Below, piece after piece: positions 35,269-46,964 of a stretch of DNA of 64,000 nt. The notes beneath the pieces are model-generated. The model saw only the letters and a program-made list of their open reading frames with translations. It did not search any database and was not told the DNA's origin. The position numbers and the translations under genes were made by a program. Position 1 is the stretch's first letter; each line of letters begins with the position of its first letter. Source of the stretch: Gymnopilus junonius (taxonomy: Eukaryota > Basidiomycota > Agaricomycetes > Agaricales > Galerinaceae); contig JADNYJ010000020.1 of assembly GCA_015501075.1 (NCBI GenBank), positions 186,001 through 250,000 on the forward strand. Reading direction: 5' to 3'.

Positions 35269-38200
35269 ATGGCGGACACACAGCTGAACAAGACCATATT
35301 TGCAGACCGGGTTAGGAGGATCTACGATGCTTGGGCGGTATGTTTTAGCTCATTACTGAGAGATTCATGCAACCGTATTCACGGCAAACTAGAATGCTCG
35401 AGAAACTGAAGATTACGAGTCAATTGCGGACGTTGACGCCCTTTTCCTCATAGCAGGCGATCCTACTTCAGATGACGAACCTATGCGTAAAGGGTCTTGC
35501 TTACAGGCAAGTTCAGCCTTTTCTCTGATGGTCAAAGAAATGACACAAGCGACATTAGCAATGGCTCTTAGGTTATGAATTCCCCTCGACGCTTTTCTTG
35601 TTCCAAAAAAATAAAATATTTATCCTTTGTTCTGCTTCCAAAGGTTGGTGCCCCCCCTCTTTATTCTCATTCAATACAGTAGCGATAATAACCCATCCGC
35701 CCAGCCAAGATTCTCTCTCAAGTCGAAAACGCTGTGAAAGGCATCCCCATTGAAATCCTTGCAAGACCAAAGGGAAAGGACGTGGCGAATGAAGCTCTAC
35801 CTAAATTTCTTGCGCTTTACACTTCCGCAAAACGAGTAGGATCCCTTGTCAAAGAAGTTCCTTCTGGCAAACTCGTCTCTGAATGGCAAGGATTGGTCAA
35901 CAAATCGCCTTCAAAGCCCAAGCTTTTCGACATAGCACCTGCCATCTCTACACTCATGGCCATCAAGGATGAAGAAGAACTCGTGGGTAACTGATCATTG
36001 ATGTACATCGCTACACTCATCTGACTCGACGTTTAGAAATATACTCAAACTGCGGCGGTTTTGACATCTACCCTATTGAAACATCACGTAGCCCCAAAGC
36101 TAGAGTCAATACTCGACAAAGAAACCAAAATCACGCATGACATGCTTGCAGCTCAGATTGAGACGCGGTTGGGGTCTGGAGAAGGTAGCACCGCGAAAGG
36201 GCCTGACATGAAAGTTTGGAGTAAGGGAAAGGGACTTGAAAACGTGAGGATCTTGTCATTTTTATTACACCCATTTATAACTCTTTAGAAGGTTGATTGG
36301 CCCTCTGTCGAGTTCTGCTACCCGCCTATCATCATTTCAAAATCTTCAAAATCTGGCTATGACCTCCGATACACTGTTGAGTCATCTGATGACAATATTG
36401 CGCACAAGGGCGTCTTTTTAGTCTCCTTCGGCATCCGCTATAGGTCCTACAGCACAAGTATTGGGCGTACTTTCATTGTTGACCCCAATCCTGTACGTTC
36501 GTCTACCTGTTCCTGCTTATGACCCACTAATAAAATACACAGGAGCAAGAAGCCCAGTATAAATTATTGTTTATCGCTACAGACAGAAATGTTATCATAC
36601 ATGAAGGAAGGAGTTTCAGCACGCGATGTTTACCAATTTGCTTTAGCGGTTCGTGAAGAACAATAATCCGGACCTTGAAAAATACTTCATCAAAAGTATT
36701 GGTTTTGCCCGTAAAGCATCCTATCTTTTATTGCGAATCAACCAAAGAATCTAATTTTCCACCAGACAGGTATCGAGTTTCGTGACGCTGGATATGTTCT
36801 TTCTCCAAAGAATTCCCGTTTACTACGGAAAAATATGGTTTTCAACCTTAGCCTTGGATTCTCCGGTTTACTGACCCCTCTGGTCAAAGGTACTAATTCT
36901 TTTAGTTTCCATTGGACTCAAATCAATCCTCACGTATCAGATATGCCTCACTCTTGTCGACACCATCAAGATCGATGAAAGCAGAGCTTTACTGCTGACC
37001 GAGGGAATCAAGTCGTCCAAAGACACTTATTCTTCCTCACTCCTGAAAGTGATGAAGAAGGACCGAAGTCCTCGGGCAAGAAACCTCCACCAGCTCCATT
37101 GAAAAACGGATCGCCTGTCAAACAGAAAACAATCGGGGGAAAGGTCCTTCGCAACCAGACTCGTAGAGCTGTTCAAGACGAAGTCCATCAGACTGCAATG
37201 GCAAAGCTTATTGAACACCAAAGGGAGCTCCACGAAAATCTTCAGAATCAAGGACTAGCCAGATTCTCAGAAAGTGGTGGAGGTTCAAATGGAAAAGAAG
37301 GTAAAGGGTGGAAAAAATTTCAAAGCTATAAAGGAGAAGGCGCGTTGCCCACTGACGTGGATAAGTTAAGGGTGTGTCAGCTTGCTTTTGTTCAGGCCAT
37401 TCTTCCTATATTCATTGTCAACAGATCATTGTAGATCGAAAAGCTCAGACGGTCGTCTTGCCGATTCACGGGTTCGCCGTTCCATTCCATATTAATACTA
37501 TAAAAAATGCCAGCAAAAGCGACGAAGGGGACTTCACTTATTTGAGGATCAATTTCCAGACACCTGGGCAGTTGGCTGGAAAAAAGAGGATACTGTGAGT
37601 CAATATATTTATATTTGGTCTGCTCACCTTCTCAAATCAAATAGCCCTTTGAGGATCCAGATGCCACTTTTATTCGTTCAGTTTCTTACCGATCCCTGAT
37701 GGACATCGTTTAGACAATATTGTCAAGCAAATCAATGACCTTAAGAAGGAGGCAAACAAGCGAGAACAGCAAAGAAGGAAATGGCCGACGTAATCGAACA
37801 AGGGAGCCTCGTCGAAATCAAAGGTAGACGTCCTATTAAAATGCCAGAGGCATTCATTCGACCTGCCCTCGATGGTAAGCGACTCCCGGGAGAAGTGGAA
37901 ATCCATCAAAACGGCATTCGATATCAGTCCATGGGTTCTCAGAAAGTCGGTAAGTGTTGTAACACCATACAAAAAAAAACATCTTGAACTATTGCACTTG
38001 CGGCTTCAGATATCTTGTTCAGCAATATCAAGCACCTCTTCTTCCAGCCCTGTGATCATGAACTCTTGGTCATTGTTCATCTCCACCTAAAGGCGCCTAT
38101 CATGATCGGCAAGAAAAAGGCGTTCGTACGTTGAAAATATTTGCCTTCTGTAAAAAAATCTTATAGTCAGCTTTAAGGACGTACAGTTCTTCCGTGAAGC

Positions 38201-39364
38201 AACCGATGTTCAGTTTGATGAAACAGGCAATAGAAAGCGTAAACACCGTTATGGTGATGAGGACGAAATCGAGATGGAACAGCAGGAAAGAAAACGTAGG
38301 GCATTGCTTAATAAGGAAATCAAAGCTTTCGCAGAGAAAGTTGCTGAAGCGGCCTCAACATCGGTTCGTTCGTCTGTTTCAGAATTTATCACTCCCATTT
38401 ACTTTTTCGTAGAATGGTGAAACTTTGGAACTTGATATCCCATTCAGGGAATTATCATTTGAGGGCGTGCCGTTTCGCACAAGCGCTCGCTTGCAACCAA
38501 CAACTGAGTGTCTGGTTCACCTTACGGATCCACCTTTCCTTGTTGTGACGCTGTCGGAAATCGAGATTGCCTCACTGGAACGAGTTCAATATGGCTTGAG
38601 ACAGTTCGACTTGGTCTTTATCTTCAAGGACTTCACGAAACCTCCGCTACACATCAATTCAATACAGAGCTCACAAATGGATGATGTCAAGAACTGGTTG
38701 GAGTAGGTAGAAGATTTCTGACTTTTGACGCTAGCGCTAACTGAGCGACACAGTTCCGTGGATATTCCTATGAGTGAAGGACCTGTTAATTTGAACTGGG
38801 GACCAATCATGAAACACATCAACGAGAATCCATTTGAATTCTTCCAGCAAGGTGGCTGGAAATTCCTCGGTAACGTTGGTGGAGAAGAAGTCAGTACTCT
38901 GTCCCTTGACCTTCACTTTATTAATGTCGTCCTTTAGAGCGAACACTCAAGCGAATCTGAATCCGAATCTGAATTTGAGGCTGATTCTGAGGATCAGGTG
39001 GAAAGCTTGAGCAGTAATGATGAGAGTGACTATGATGACTCCGATGCCAGCGGCAGCGATGGTAGTGGGTCTGACTTTGGTGGTGGTGGTGATGATAGTG
39101 ATGAAGGTGAGTGAAATAATGTGATGTTCCTTCTCAGTTATCTGACATCTTATGCAGGCGATGATTGGGATGAGCTCGAGCGTAAGGCAGCGAAAGGTAA
39201 GCTTTCTTTCTGGGTTCACATCCCATTTGCTCAATCATCCCTCAGCGGATCAAAGGCGCGCCGAAGCGAAGAAGGCAAATGGCTCTGATGATTCTGATGA
39301 TGAACGGCGCAAAAAGAAACCCGTCAAGACCAATGGGAAAATAAATGGGAAGAACAAGCGTTAA
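35269..39364 (+). CDS. SPT16: FACT histone chaperone subunit Spt16
   Basis: Large FACT subunit; with Pob3 it handles H2A-H2B during transcription and replication. The N-terminal aminopeptidase-like domain covers [32 protein letters not shown] and [20 protein letters not shown] to [20 protein letters not shown]. The middle shows [55 protein letters not shown] and [20 protein letters not shown]. The end has [33 protein letters not shown] and the acidic tail with a short basic end. Intron 35507..35558 is GC-AG (GCAAGT). Between 36570 and 37780 about seven one-base anomalies disrupt the conserved frame, whereas the flanks are clean. Length fits Spt16. Confidence 0.94.
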
Positions 39365-39485
39365 CTCGTTCACTCCCTCTGATATAATCACCATGGATAA
39401 TCGTTTTCTCTTAAATTTATGTACCATATACATAGCTATCTCGCATTTCATGCTGATGTATAATTTCTTTGCCAATCTACGTGAG

Positions 39486-40534
39486 TTATAACTGTTGAAC
39501 AAGCTCCATTCCGGAAGCAAGATGGGAGAGTCGAGCGTCAATAACAAAGCCCTGGAACGAGATTATTGGCGACTGGAATAGTCTGAGGATAGATGTTCAG
39601 TACCTTGGTGTCGTAGTCTGGGGATGAGGGGAAGGATGGAAGGTCAGTGCCTAAGCAAAATATTAAGACCATGCTGTGTAGTTACCCTTCAATTCAGTGA
39701 CCAACTTGGTCAGTTCTACTACTCTGGCAACAATATGTTCACCAGGGTCTAGTTTCGGCTCTGGTTTTATCATTTTGTCTTCGAGGTCCACGGCAAGCAC
39801 AACGAGCTGCATATTGGCGTTCGTCATACCTAGTGCAAGTGTTATTTATGTCCCAACACGAGACTATTGTACAACAAGTCCACACCTGGGTCAGATACAA
39901 CAACAGGGGAGACCTGAAGGACTTTGTGGGCCATGAAACCTGTCTCTTCGTGAAGCTCTCGCAACGCGGCTTGCTGTGCTGTTTCTCCTTCATCAATCAA
40001 GCCTGAGAGATGGTTAAAATTCTGGGGCAGATAATATAAAGCAGCATATTGACCTGCAGGTAGTTCTGCGGTCTGGTCAGGATTTTGCGGATGGGATCAA
40101 TCGATATTCATACCAATGACATATTTCCCGATTGGAGGTCGGTACTGTTCAATAACAACAGTCGAAACAGGGAATGCATTAGTCTTCGATCGTATGACAG
40201 CAAAGATAGCAACAGCTGCATTGGTACACTTGAGAGATTGTTCTGGAACCCTATCTGAAGAGAGCAGCTCACCATCGACGCCTGTCGCTTTGCGAGTTCG
40301 GCGTTCCGCTGATTCCCAAACTCGCTTTGAGCGCGGTCAGGCAAAGAACAACGAGAATAATGTTACTGAACCTCAATGCCGTCTTCATCTACATACTTGA
40401 TCTTCTTCAAAGTAATCCATCTGGTTCAATGATGTCAGTTGGGCAATGTCAAATAATTGAGTGTCCTCGACTGACTTGGATTCTGAGGGCGACATCTCAT
40501 AGGAACACAAGACTTTAGGAGCATTTTGGGCCAT
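39486..40534 (-). CDS. YSA1: Nudix hydrolase, ADP-sugar pyrophosphatase (Ysa1/NUDT5 type)
   Basis: Hydrolyses ADP-ribose and related ADP-sugars to AMP plus sugar phosphate. After splicing the order is WITLKKIKYVDEDGIERVWE, ATGVDAVAIFAVIR, TVVIEQYRPPIGKYVIELPA, then the perfect Nudix box GLIDEGETAQQAALRELHEE continuing TGF (GX5EX7REUXEEXGU). Next come QVSPVVVSDPGMTNANMQLV and the end GFVIDARLSHLASGMEL. About eight exons with introns of 35-57 bases; the one before ELPAG ends at CCGCAG, not the nearer CCAG. ATG 40534 gives the usual cytosolic start; ATG 40609 in the same frame would add a basic, hydrophobic leader that could be mitochondrial. Divergent from the next gene by 169 bases. Confidence 0.88.
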
Positions 40535-40703
40535 GTCAAGACCAAAACGTCGGTTGAAAGTAATCCAAGAGGTAGCTAACAAGGGATAAAAGACTTTGGT
40601 CCTGAGCATGACGGCCAAGTTTAGGTCACGTTCCAAATGCGACTTGCAGTGCTTCACAACATTCAATGCTTGTCTCCATCAATACCCCCACTTCTTTATT
40701 TCA

Positions 40704-41545
40704 ATGGAAAGCCGAGAAGATATTCCACGCGTTTCTGTGGGCTCCGTAAATGACTGGCAGAAAGTTCGGACGAACTACAAGGATGCCGCTCTGTCCTTGG
40801 TCAAAGAACGAACCATCGCTTCCAGGGCCTTGTCCGAAGAACAGGATACCATAATGGCACACCTTGACCAGGTTTCTCCACTATTGTTTTTAACATTGCT
40901 TGGTGTTTTAAGCTGCATACTCCTTCTAGTTCATTGAAAGGACGTTTAATTTGGCACAGCCCAATCTCCGCGTGAATGGTACCAACTTCGAATCTCTGGA
41001 TGAAAGTGGCCGAGGTGGGTTTCCAACGCATGTCGCATAACAGAATCATCTTTTGACTATGCCAAGCAGAAATGGACCCTTTCGATGAAACGTTAGATCG
41101 GCGTATATGGTCTTTGGCTGACACTAGATTACAGTGGCACAAGCGAATAGCAGAGACGCGCCGAAGCGTTCCAGCAGAAATAGAGTCTACTGTTGTCACA
41201 TTGCTTGAACGCCATAGGGAACTTGATTCTATTCTTTTGCCTGTAGGATCGGAAGTACTACGAGATGACGAGTTGGATACCGAGGAAGATAGTACGTTTC
41301 CCCGGATTCCGAGAAAGCAGGATAATTGGTACCATTAATCACTAGGTCTTCGCCAACGACGAGTTGAACAGGCACTGCAAAACACATCTCTCCTAGCAAA
41401 TGAGCTAGAACAAGTGCGTTACTTATTTTTATTATCGGCCAGCTAGCTCAAAATAATTTCGACATTTCAGACAATATCGCGTCAACAAGAACGAGGAGAT
41501 CTGGCGAAAGTCGTTGTGGCAGAAGTGAAGTCTCTAAAACCTTGA
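40704..41545 (+). CDS. Probable kinetochore protein Mis14/NSL1 (MIND complex)
   Basis: Five exons joining in frame to about 195 residues. The sequence is largely helical: VNDWQKVRTNYKDAALSLVK, SEEQDTIMAHLDQFIERTFN, LAQPNLRVNGTNFESL, MDPFDETLDRRIWSLADTRL, WHKRIAETRRSVPAEIES, then LRQRRVEQALQNTSLLANEL and a C-terminal coil to stop at 41543-41545. The layout (short helical N-terminus, DPFDxxLD then xRRxxxP motif, C-terminal coiled coil) agrees with my memory of Mis14/Nsl1, which links the inner kinetochore to microtubule-binding complexes. I cannot confirm that without a profile search. Another small coiled-coil complex subunit is the main alternative. Introns are about 50-70 bases and clean. 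Confidence 0.55.
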
Positions 41546-41691
41546 CCATTTGAATGGCTAATAGTATACATCTTCCCTCATCTATCTTGCAAATATTGTA
41601 CGATATAGAGTTTACCTTGATAAATAACGTTTTGTCCTTTCAAATTGTGAACCACCAAAGCAAAAAAATCTTAATCCACGCATTTGCTATT

Positions 41692-42505
41692 TTATGATCC
41701 TCGAAAACCCCCGCGGCCACGGCCACCCCCACCACGGACACCACGACCTCCGCCAAGTCCGCGGCCACCCCCTCGGCCCCCAAAAAATCCTCCTCGTGGA
41801 CCACCCCTTGAACTGCCTCTCTGAAATCCACCGCGGCCGCCAGGACCACCACGACCGCCACCACGACCAGCAAATCCTCCGCGTCCACGGCCCCTCTCTG
41901 AAAAAAATAACAATAAGCGAAAGATAATTGGAATTTGATGGTTTTTTACTAGTAACGCCTGAGGCGCAAACGGTATCAGTGAGCAAGACTCGGAAGGGTG
42001 TCCAGGAGTTACACACCTCCTACGACTTTTGGCTTCGGTAAAAATCTTTCCATTGGTAAGAGCTTGTCTCCACCTATGTAGACCTTGTCGCCTTTTTTGA
42101 AACTGCTCGCGACCAACCCTTCACCCATCTTGATAGTGAAATAGACTTCATTTATGGGTCCCAATATTTCATCTACCTTTCCGATTTGAGACTTGTTTTG
42201 TAAGTATATAGGCGCATTGAAATATGGGACTTTGTCAGGTAGTAATGAAGAACAAAACATTTCATCTTCAACAGCATGGACAAAGGTGCCCATTTCTTTA
42301 GAAGACTAGGTCATTGTAATGTTGCTATTCCATTCCACTATGCGCCTCACCTAAAACTTCGTCTGGAGGACCCATGTCTCGCTGTTGAAAACCACCGCGG
42401 CCTCCTCCACGCCCTATAGTCCTTTTAGAAATAAAATGACTGGTTTCGCATAGGCAACATACCACCACCCCGACCAAATCCACCTCTCGGACCTCCACGA
42501 CTCAT
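41692..42505 (-). CDS. GAR1: H/ACA snoRNP protein GAR1
   Basis: Core protein of the H/ACA pseudouridylation snoRNP in the nucleolus. Two Gly/Arg-rich arms flank a central beta-barrel domain. The N-terminal arm is [14 protein letters not shown] and continuing RGG repeats. The core is [75 protein letters not shown]. The C-terminal arm is a long run of RGG/GGR repeats ending GRGGFRGS. Four exons; the intron before [10 protein letters not shown] ends in AAG, and the intron after VVGG is close to the C-terminal arm. Length and domain order are typical. The GC-rich repeat arm also leaves long open frames on the other strand, which are artefacts. Confidence 0.96.
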
Positions 42506-42716
42506 TTAGCTGATATAGTGACGTCTACTTTCAAATAATCTTCAAAAAGGTGAGTGCTATACGGTTATGTACCGAAGCTAGTGGAAGGCCAGTAAAGGTA
42601 GGTAGGTTGAAAAGTTACAAATGTGATCGAAAGATGATATAAGCATACTCAATGCGACAAATATTCATTTAATAAGCATTATTACAATATAAGAAGTCTT
42701 TATTCAAAAAACATTC

Positions 42717-45700
42717 TCAGCGTCTCGTTGGCGTTTCCAATTGTATGCTAGAGCCGTTGGACGAATTCAGGTTGCTGAGGCGGGGAAGACGAATCTTCAG
42801 CGAGGGTGTTATGGAGAGGGAGGGAGAATTGATAGGTGCTGCAGATGAGGTCGGAGTTGTCTCTTGCTTGGCTGCATGTAAACGAGCAGGGGTTTTTATC
42901 AATCTTCTTGACTCCCTTTCCAGCTTTTCGCCGTTATCGAACTTTTCCTCTTTACCAATTTTGGTGTTGACTCCATTTTCTCCACTGGTGACGGGCAGCT
43001 CATCATCTCTGATTTTCCGTTTCCTCCCCTTTTTCTCTTTCGTGTCTTTAACCGTAGCATCAATGTCTTTCTGCTTTGCCTGCCGCGGGGTGCGAACAGA
43101 ACGGGGTGCCTACAATTATATTAAGTGAGGAATGCAAAATGAAACGGCTTTAGACAAGTCGTACCTTCGCAAGTGTACTGGACGATGCAGCAGATAGTTC
43201 GGAGAAAGATGTGCTCATAAGGGACGGATTGTCAATTTCCTCCAACTGAATTCAAGTAAATTCAAAGCCTTAGCATATAGTATCAGCAAGATACTCACTT
43301 TCACATTAACGCCTTTTGCTTTGGGCGGAACAACTGTTCCGGCAGAAGCACTTGATGATAAGACATTATCTTTGTTTGAATCATCTAACTGCCTAGCGGA
43401 GCTCTGAAAAGGATCGATAACTATGCCCCTATTAGACTTCAAAATGGGCTCACCAGTGAAGACACGCTTGTAAGTGGTGTATCGTTATTATGATTACGGC
43501 TCCTCGACCGTAGTTCCCTGCTGCTTGCCTCTGGCAATACTTGCTGAGATGCGCGCTTCCGTCTCACTGTGGATACAGTAATATTTGAAGGTGTTGCATA
43601 TGTAGATGCAACAGATGTGTTCAGTTTCGCAGTCCCATTTGTTATCGGGGCTGGAAGAGGGTGCTAATAGCCCCATTGATTTTATGAAATCCGAAATGTA
43701 AGCTTTCACACACCTTTCTAGGCCGTCCAACCTTGTTCTTCGTCACAACGGGTTTGGGAGGTTCAATGTCAGTCTGGATCCCATGTTCCACTGACTTTTT
43801 CCCAGCAATATCATGACCAAGCGTGTGAGAATGCTCAAATTTCCTAGCCATGGATATCTCGCAAAGCAACTGGTAAAAGGTCTCGGTATCTCAACTACAA
43901 AAGTGTTAACGATCAGACCTACTTGTGCGGCGGACAAGTCATCCAAGTCCATGCTTGAGTTTGGTGATGGTGAGGTTAAATGGTCGTCCGAGTCGTCCAG
44001 AGAACTAAGAGACGTGAGAGGTGAGGACATTCCAGAAGCGGTATCCACATCCCTGTCCAAAATGAATATCGAAGCAGAGCATAAATGTTATGAACTCACT
44101 TCATGACATGCTCATCCCATTTATTAAGTTTATTCCAGAAATCCAAGACGATAACTCGTTCCGGAACCCTATATCGACGACCGTTTATGAGGACTTCTTC
44201 AACCGGCACAGGAGCTTTAGGCATGGCTGTCAAGTATTCAGGGTGTATGACTTCTATGTTTCCGTTATTATATTGGTGTGACTTAGTGATCTCTATTGGA
44301 GCCGCATGCTGTTTCGGAATACGGCGCTTGGGAGGCTAAAACGGAGCTGAAGTCAAAAATCGGTGAAGATGACTAAAACAAGGCTTACGAGAATTCGCTC
44401 TGCATGATTAGGACACATCCACTTTTTACTGAAAGGGGGAAGGGTCAAAAGAGGAGGATCTAGACAGTCCATGTGCCAGTGCAGGTTGCAATAGTCGCAA
44501 GAAACAATGCTTCTCCATCCATCTGCCGAAACCGCTTTTGAAGTGGATCTTCGTGGTCGTTTGGTGGCGGGAGCGGATGTTGTGAGACTGGTTGGAAGGG
44601 CAGACATTCCGCATTGGAAGCAAAGGACAGGACCCCCGTTCCGATCCCGCAGCCGATAAGGGTCACGCTCCTCTAACTGGCCATGTCGGCTACAAGAAGA
44701 GAGTGAGCAAAGACTGGTGAATGATAGAACATGAACCATTTACTTGAGACGAGGAGGCTTAATTTCAGAGCTGTCGACGTAATTCCCTTTTGGCCCAGAG
44801 GCAACTGGCGAGACAGACATTGTGAGAAGGGAAGATGCATCATGCAGTATAGACTAACCATCTTTGAAAAATGTTTTAATATCTTCTGGCAGCTGGAACT
44901 CAATGGGATTGGAGATCTGCACCTGATGGATTACAGCGGAGAGAAGAGACGGAGGAGGTTTGCGGGGAGGATGCTGTCGAAACAATGTCATGGTCACAGT
45001 TGAACCAACTCAGGGCAGATGTTGTAATCACCTTGCGAGCCACACACGTGGAACAGAACCATCGAGCATCCCCATCATCATCAACGTCCTCCATAGGAGG
45101 ATCCAGGCACCAAAAGTGAAAAGCCCGAGGGCAGCCGTCACAATAAACAAGAGATCCATAAGAGAGACATGCAGAACAATGGTCTTCGTTGTTGAGCTGA
45201 TATACGAAGGTCAGAGTAAATGACGAGTAGTGACCAAGCCGTCAACTTACGAGGTTACTTGGAGGGTCTGGAGTGAGTAGCGAGAAAGGTTTGGGCTCTT
45301 CCTTCACTCGAAGAGGAGGAGTATCCGTTTCCTTAGCCTTCCCCTTGTCTTTCCTCTTAGGCTTTCCACTCATATTAGGCGGAAGGGGATCATGCAAGTT
45401 AAGGGAGGAATTAGACCGTGAAATGGAAGGTTCTTTATCCAAAAGTGGGGTAGCTGGATTAGGGTCCATGACAATGGGTTGAGCAAGGGAAGATGTCCCA
45501 AGGTCCATGGAAAGTGACGTATCCAAAGGAGGGGCGCTGTGAGTGCCTTGATTGCGAGCTGACGCTCGTTGAGCACGACCAGTTACAGTTCTGAAGAGTG
45601 TCGTCAACAAGATATAAACCGAAAATCAGGGTATAGTTTGAAGAACGGACATGAATATGTCCGGAGTAGTCCTCTTAAAAAAATGAAACTCACCTTTTGT

Positions 45701-45983
45701 CGACTCTGGAACGCTTGGAACGGGGGCCTTCAAGGTCTTGCCCAATAAGAGTACCATGTGTAAGTCCAGAATACGTAGATCCAGGATCAGATGGCGGAAG
45801 ATAGGAATAGGCCAATGAAGGTTTTCTAGGATCGCGCTTTAAAGCGTTCTGTTGGAGCGAGGCAACAGAAGGAGGCCCCGGCAGAATTTCTGTAGCAAGA
45901 CTGGCATCACCCTCAAGATGAGGTGGCTGGTGAATAGCAACACCTGGCAGCATGTAAGCTGGCAAACTCGCCGTCGTAGCCAT
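42717..45983 (-). CDS. Double-PHD-finger protein, Rco1-like (Rpd3S/Clr6 complex II type)
   Basis: Chromatin protein resembling Rco1, the Rpd3S deacetylase subunit that suppresses transcription within genes. Starts MATTASLPAYMLPGVAIHQ at 45983. PHD1 at about 45200-45030 reads HCSACLSYGSLVYCDGCPRA, FHFWCLDPP, WFCSTCVARK. A linker with IEFQLPEDIKTFFKDV, a plausible Sin3-interaction segment, leads to PHD2 at about 44640-44400: GGPVLCFQCGMSALP, SCDYCNLHWHMDCLDPPLLT, WMCPNHAER. Next comes PEYLTAMPKAPVPVEE, RRYRVPERVIVLDFWNKLNK, then a long Ser/Thr/Lys-rich tail to stop at 42717. PHD-SID-PHD order matches Rco1. About ten introns; tail exons between 43900 and 42900 are the least certain. Confidence 0.83.
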
Positions 45984-46062
45984 ACTCTCGCAGGAGAGAT
46001 CGAAGGAGCTTTCCAAAAGGACGGCAACGGAGAAGGGGTAGAGAACAAGCGGACAAATCAGG

Positions 46063-46930
46063 TCAGGCCCATCGGCACTGGTTGAGTGATACATAAATGT
46101 CGCCTCCGTATTTGACACATTCAATATTGTCTATAGTTTCCCCAAGCATTGTACTATTATTCCAATCTTTATAGTCTACGTAAAAGTATGGATTGAACCC
46201 TTGGAAACTGCGTAGTTCTACAGATCCCCTTGAGATCCCCTTCATGCCAAAGAGATACCTCATTCTTTGCTGAACGTCCATACTGGTATCCTTTGGTAAA
46301 GAATGCATGGCTATCGTGGATGTGGGCATTGCTGTATACGATATCTTTATATCGCCTCGTTAGCTCTGCGTGAAAGCCAATAACATCAAGCTGGCGTAGA
46401 TGAAGGGAAATCCTGTTTAGTCTGCGAAAGAGAACATTAGCCTTTCAAACTAATCTCTAGGCGCCTAGGTCTTCGACGTACCTTAAGATAGGAGGTGGCA
46501 GGATTTAGTAGGCTGGTCCTTAGGCCTTAGGATTTGAACTGGAAGCAGCGGACTTACTTGAATGAAGCCACTGCTACAGTTGCATTTGGGAACACTCGTA
46601 GCAGCAATACGCTTTGCTGGTACCCATTAGCCATTTGCACCCCATACGAATTGGATAGGAGGAAAAGGCAGATATGCGGCAAGCAACAGTGTTCATTATG
46701 TTCAGTCCGGACTTTATCACCAGTGAAGTCGAGTCAATGTTTCGTTACAGCTCGCAAAGGCGTAACATCGAATGATTGCAAGAGTACCCGAACATCGATT
46801 ATCCTGTCGTGTAAGGTAAGATGTGAAAGAAAAGAAAAATTTATCATTGAAAGTGACTTACCTAGAGCTCTCTTTACAAGACCCTAAGTAGACAAAAAGA
46901 GGCGAAATACGAATACGTTGAATGCCTCAT
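46063..46930 (-). CDS. Possible gene of unknown function, structure unresolved
   Basis: Several open stretches on this strand read like protein but need splicing and frame changes. One runs IIDVRVLLQSFDVTPLRAVT, then DSTSLVIKSGLNIMNTVACR and ISAFSSYPIRMG. Another gives NGYQQSVLLLRVFPNATVAV. Near the end, RISLHLRQLDVIGFHAELTR could join across a 49-base intron with an AAG acceptor to MDVQQRMRYLFGMKGISRGS, finishing at a stop at 46063. The join at MG|VQM requires one extra G in a G run, as seen in neighbouring genes. I recognise no domain. It may be a real gene spoiled by sequence indels, or chance open frame; the opposite strand here is also fairly open (46534-46887). Confidence 0.3.
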
Positions 46931-46964
46931 GGTCACACCTGTAACTTCGTATTCTACTTGACAA

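Noticed and set aside
38941..39120. Repetitive GAATCTGA/GATGAT-type bases resembling a tandem repeat
   Set aside because: It encodes the acidic C-terminal tail of Spt16; the repetition follows from Glu/Asp/Ser codons.
41692..41927. Long open frames antisense to the GAR1 C-terminal arm
   Set aside because: They arise from the GC-rich RGG repeats of GAR1; the His/Pro/Arg-rich product has no splice support or family.
46490..46560. tRNA-like T-loop sequence (TTCAAATCC) on the minus strand
   Set aside because: The flanking bases do not form a T stem or acceptor stem and no D arm is present.
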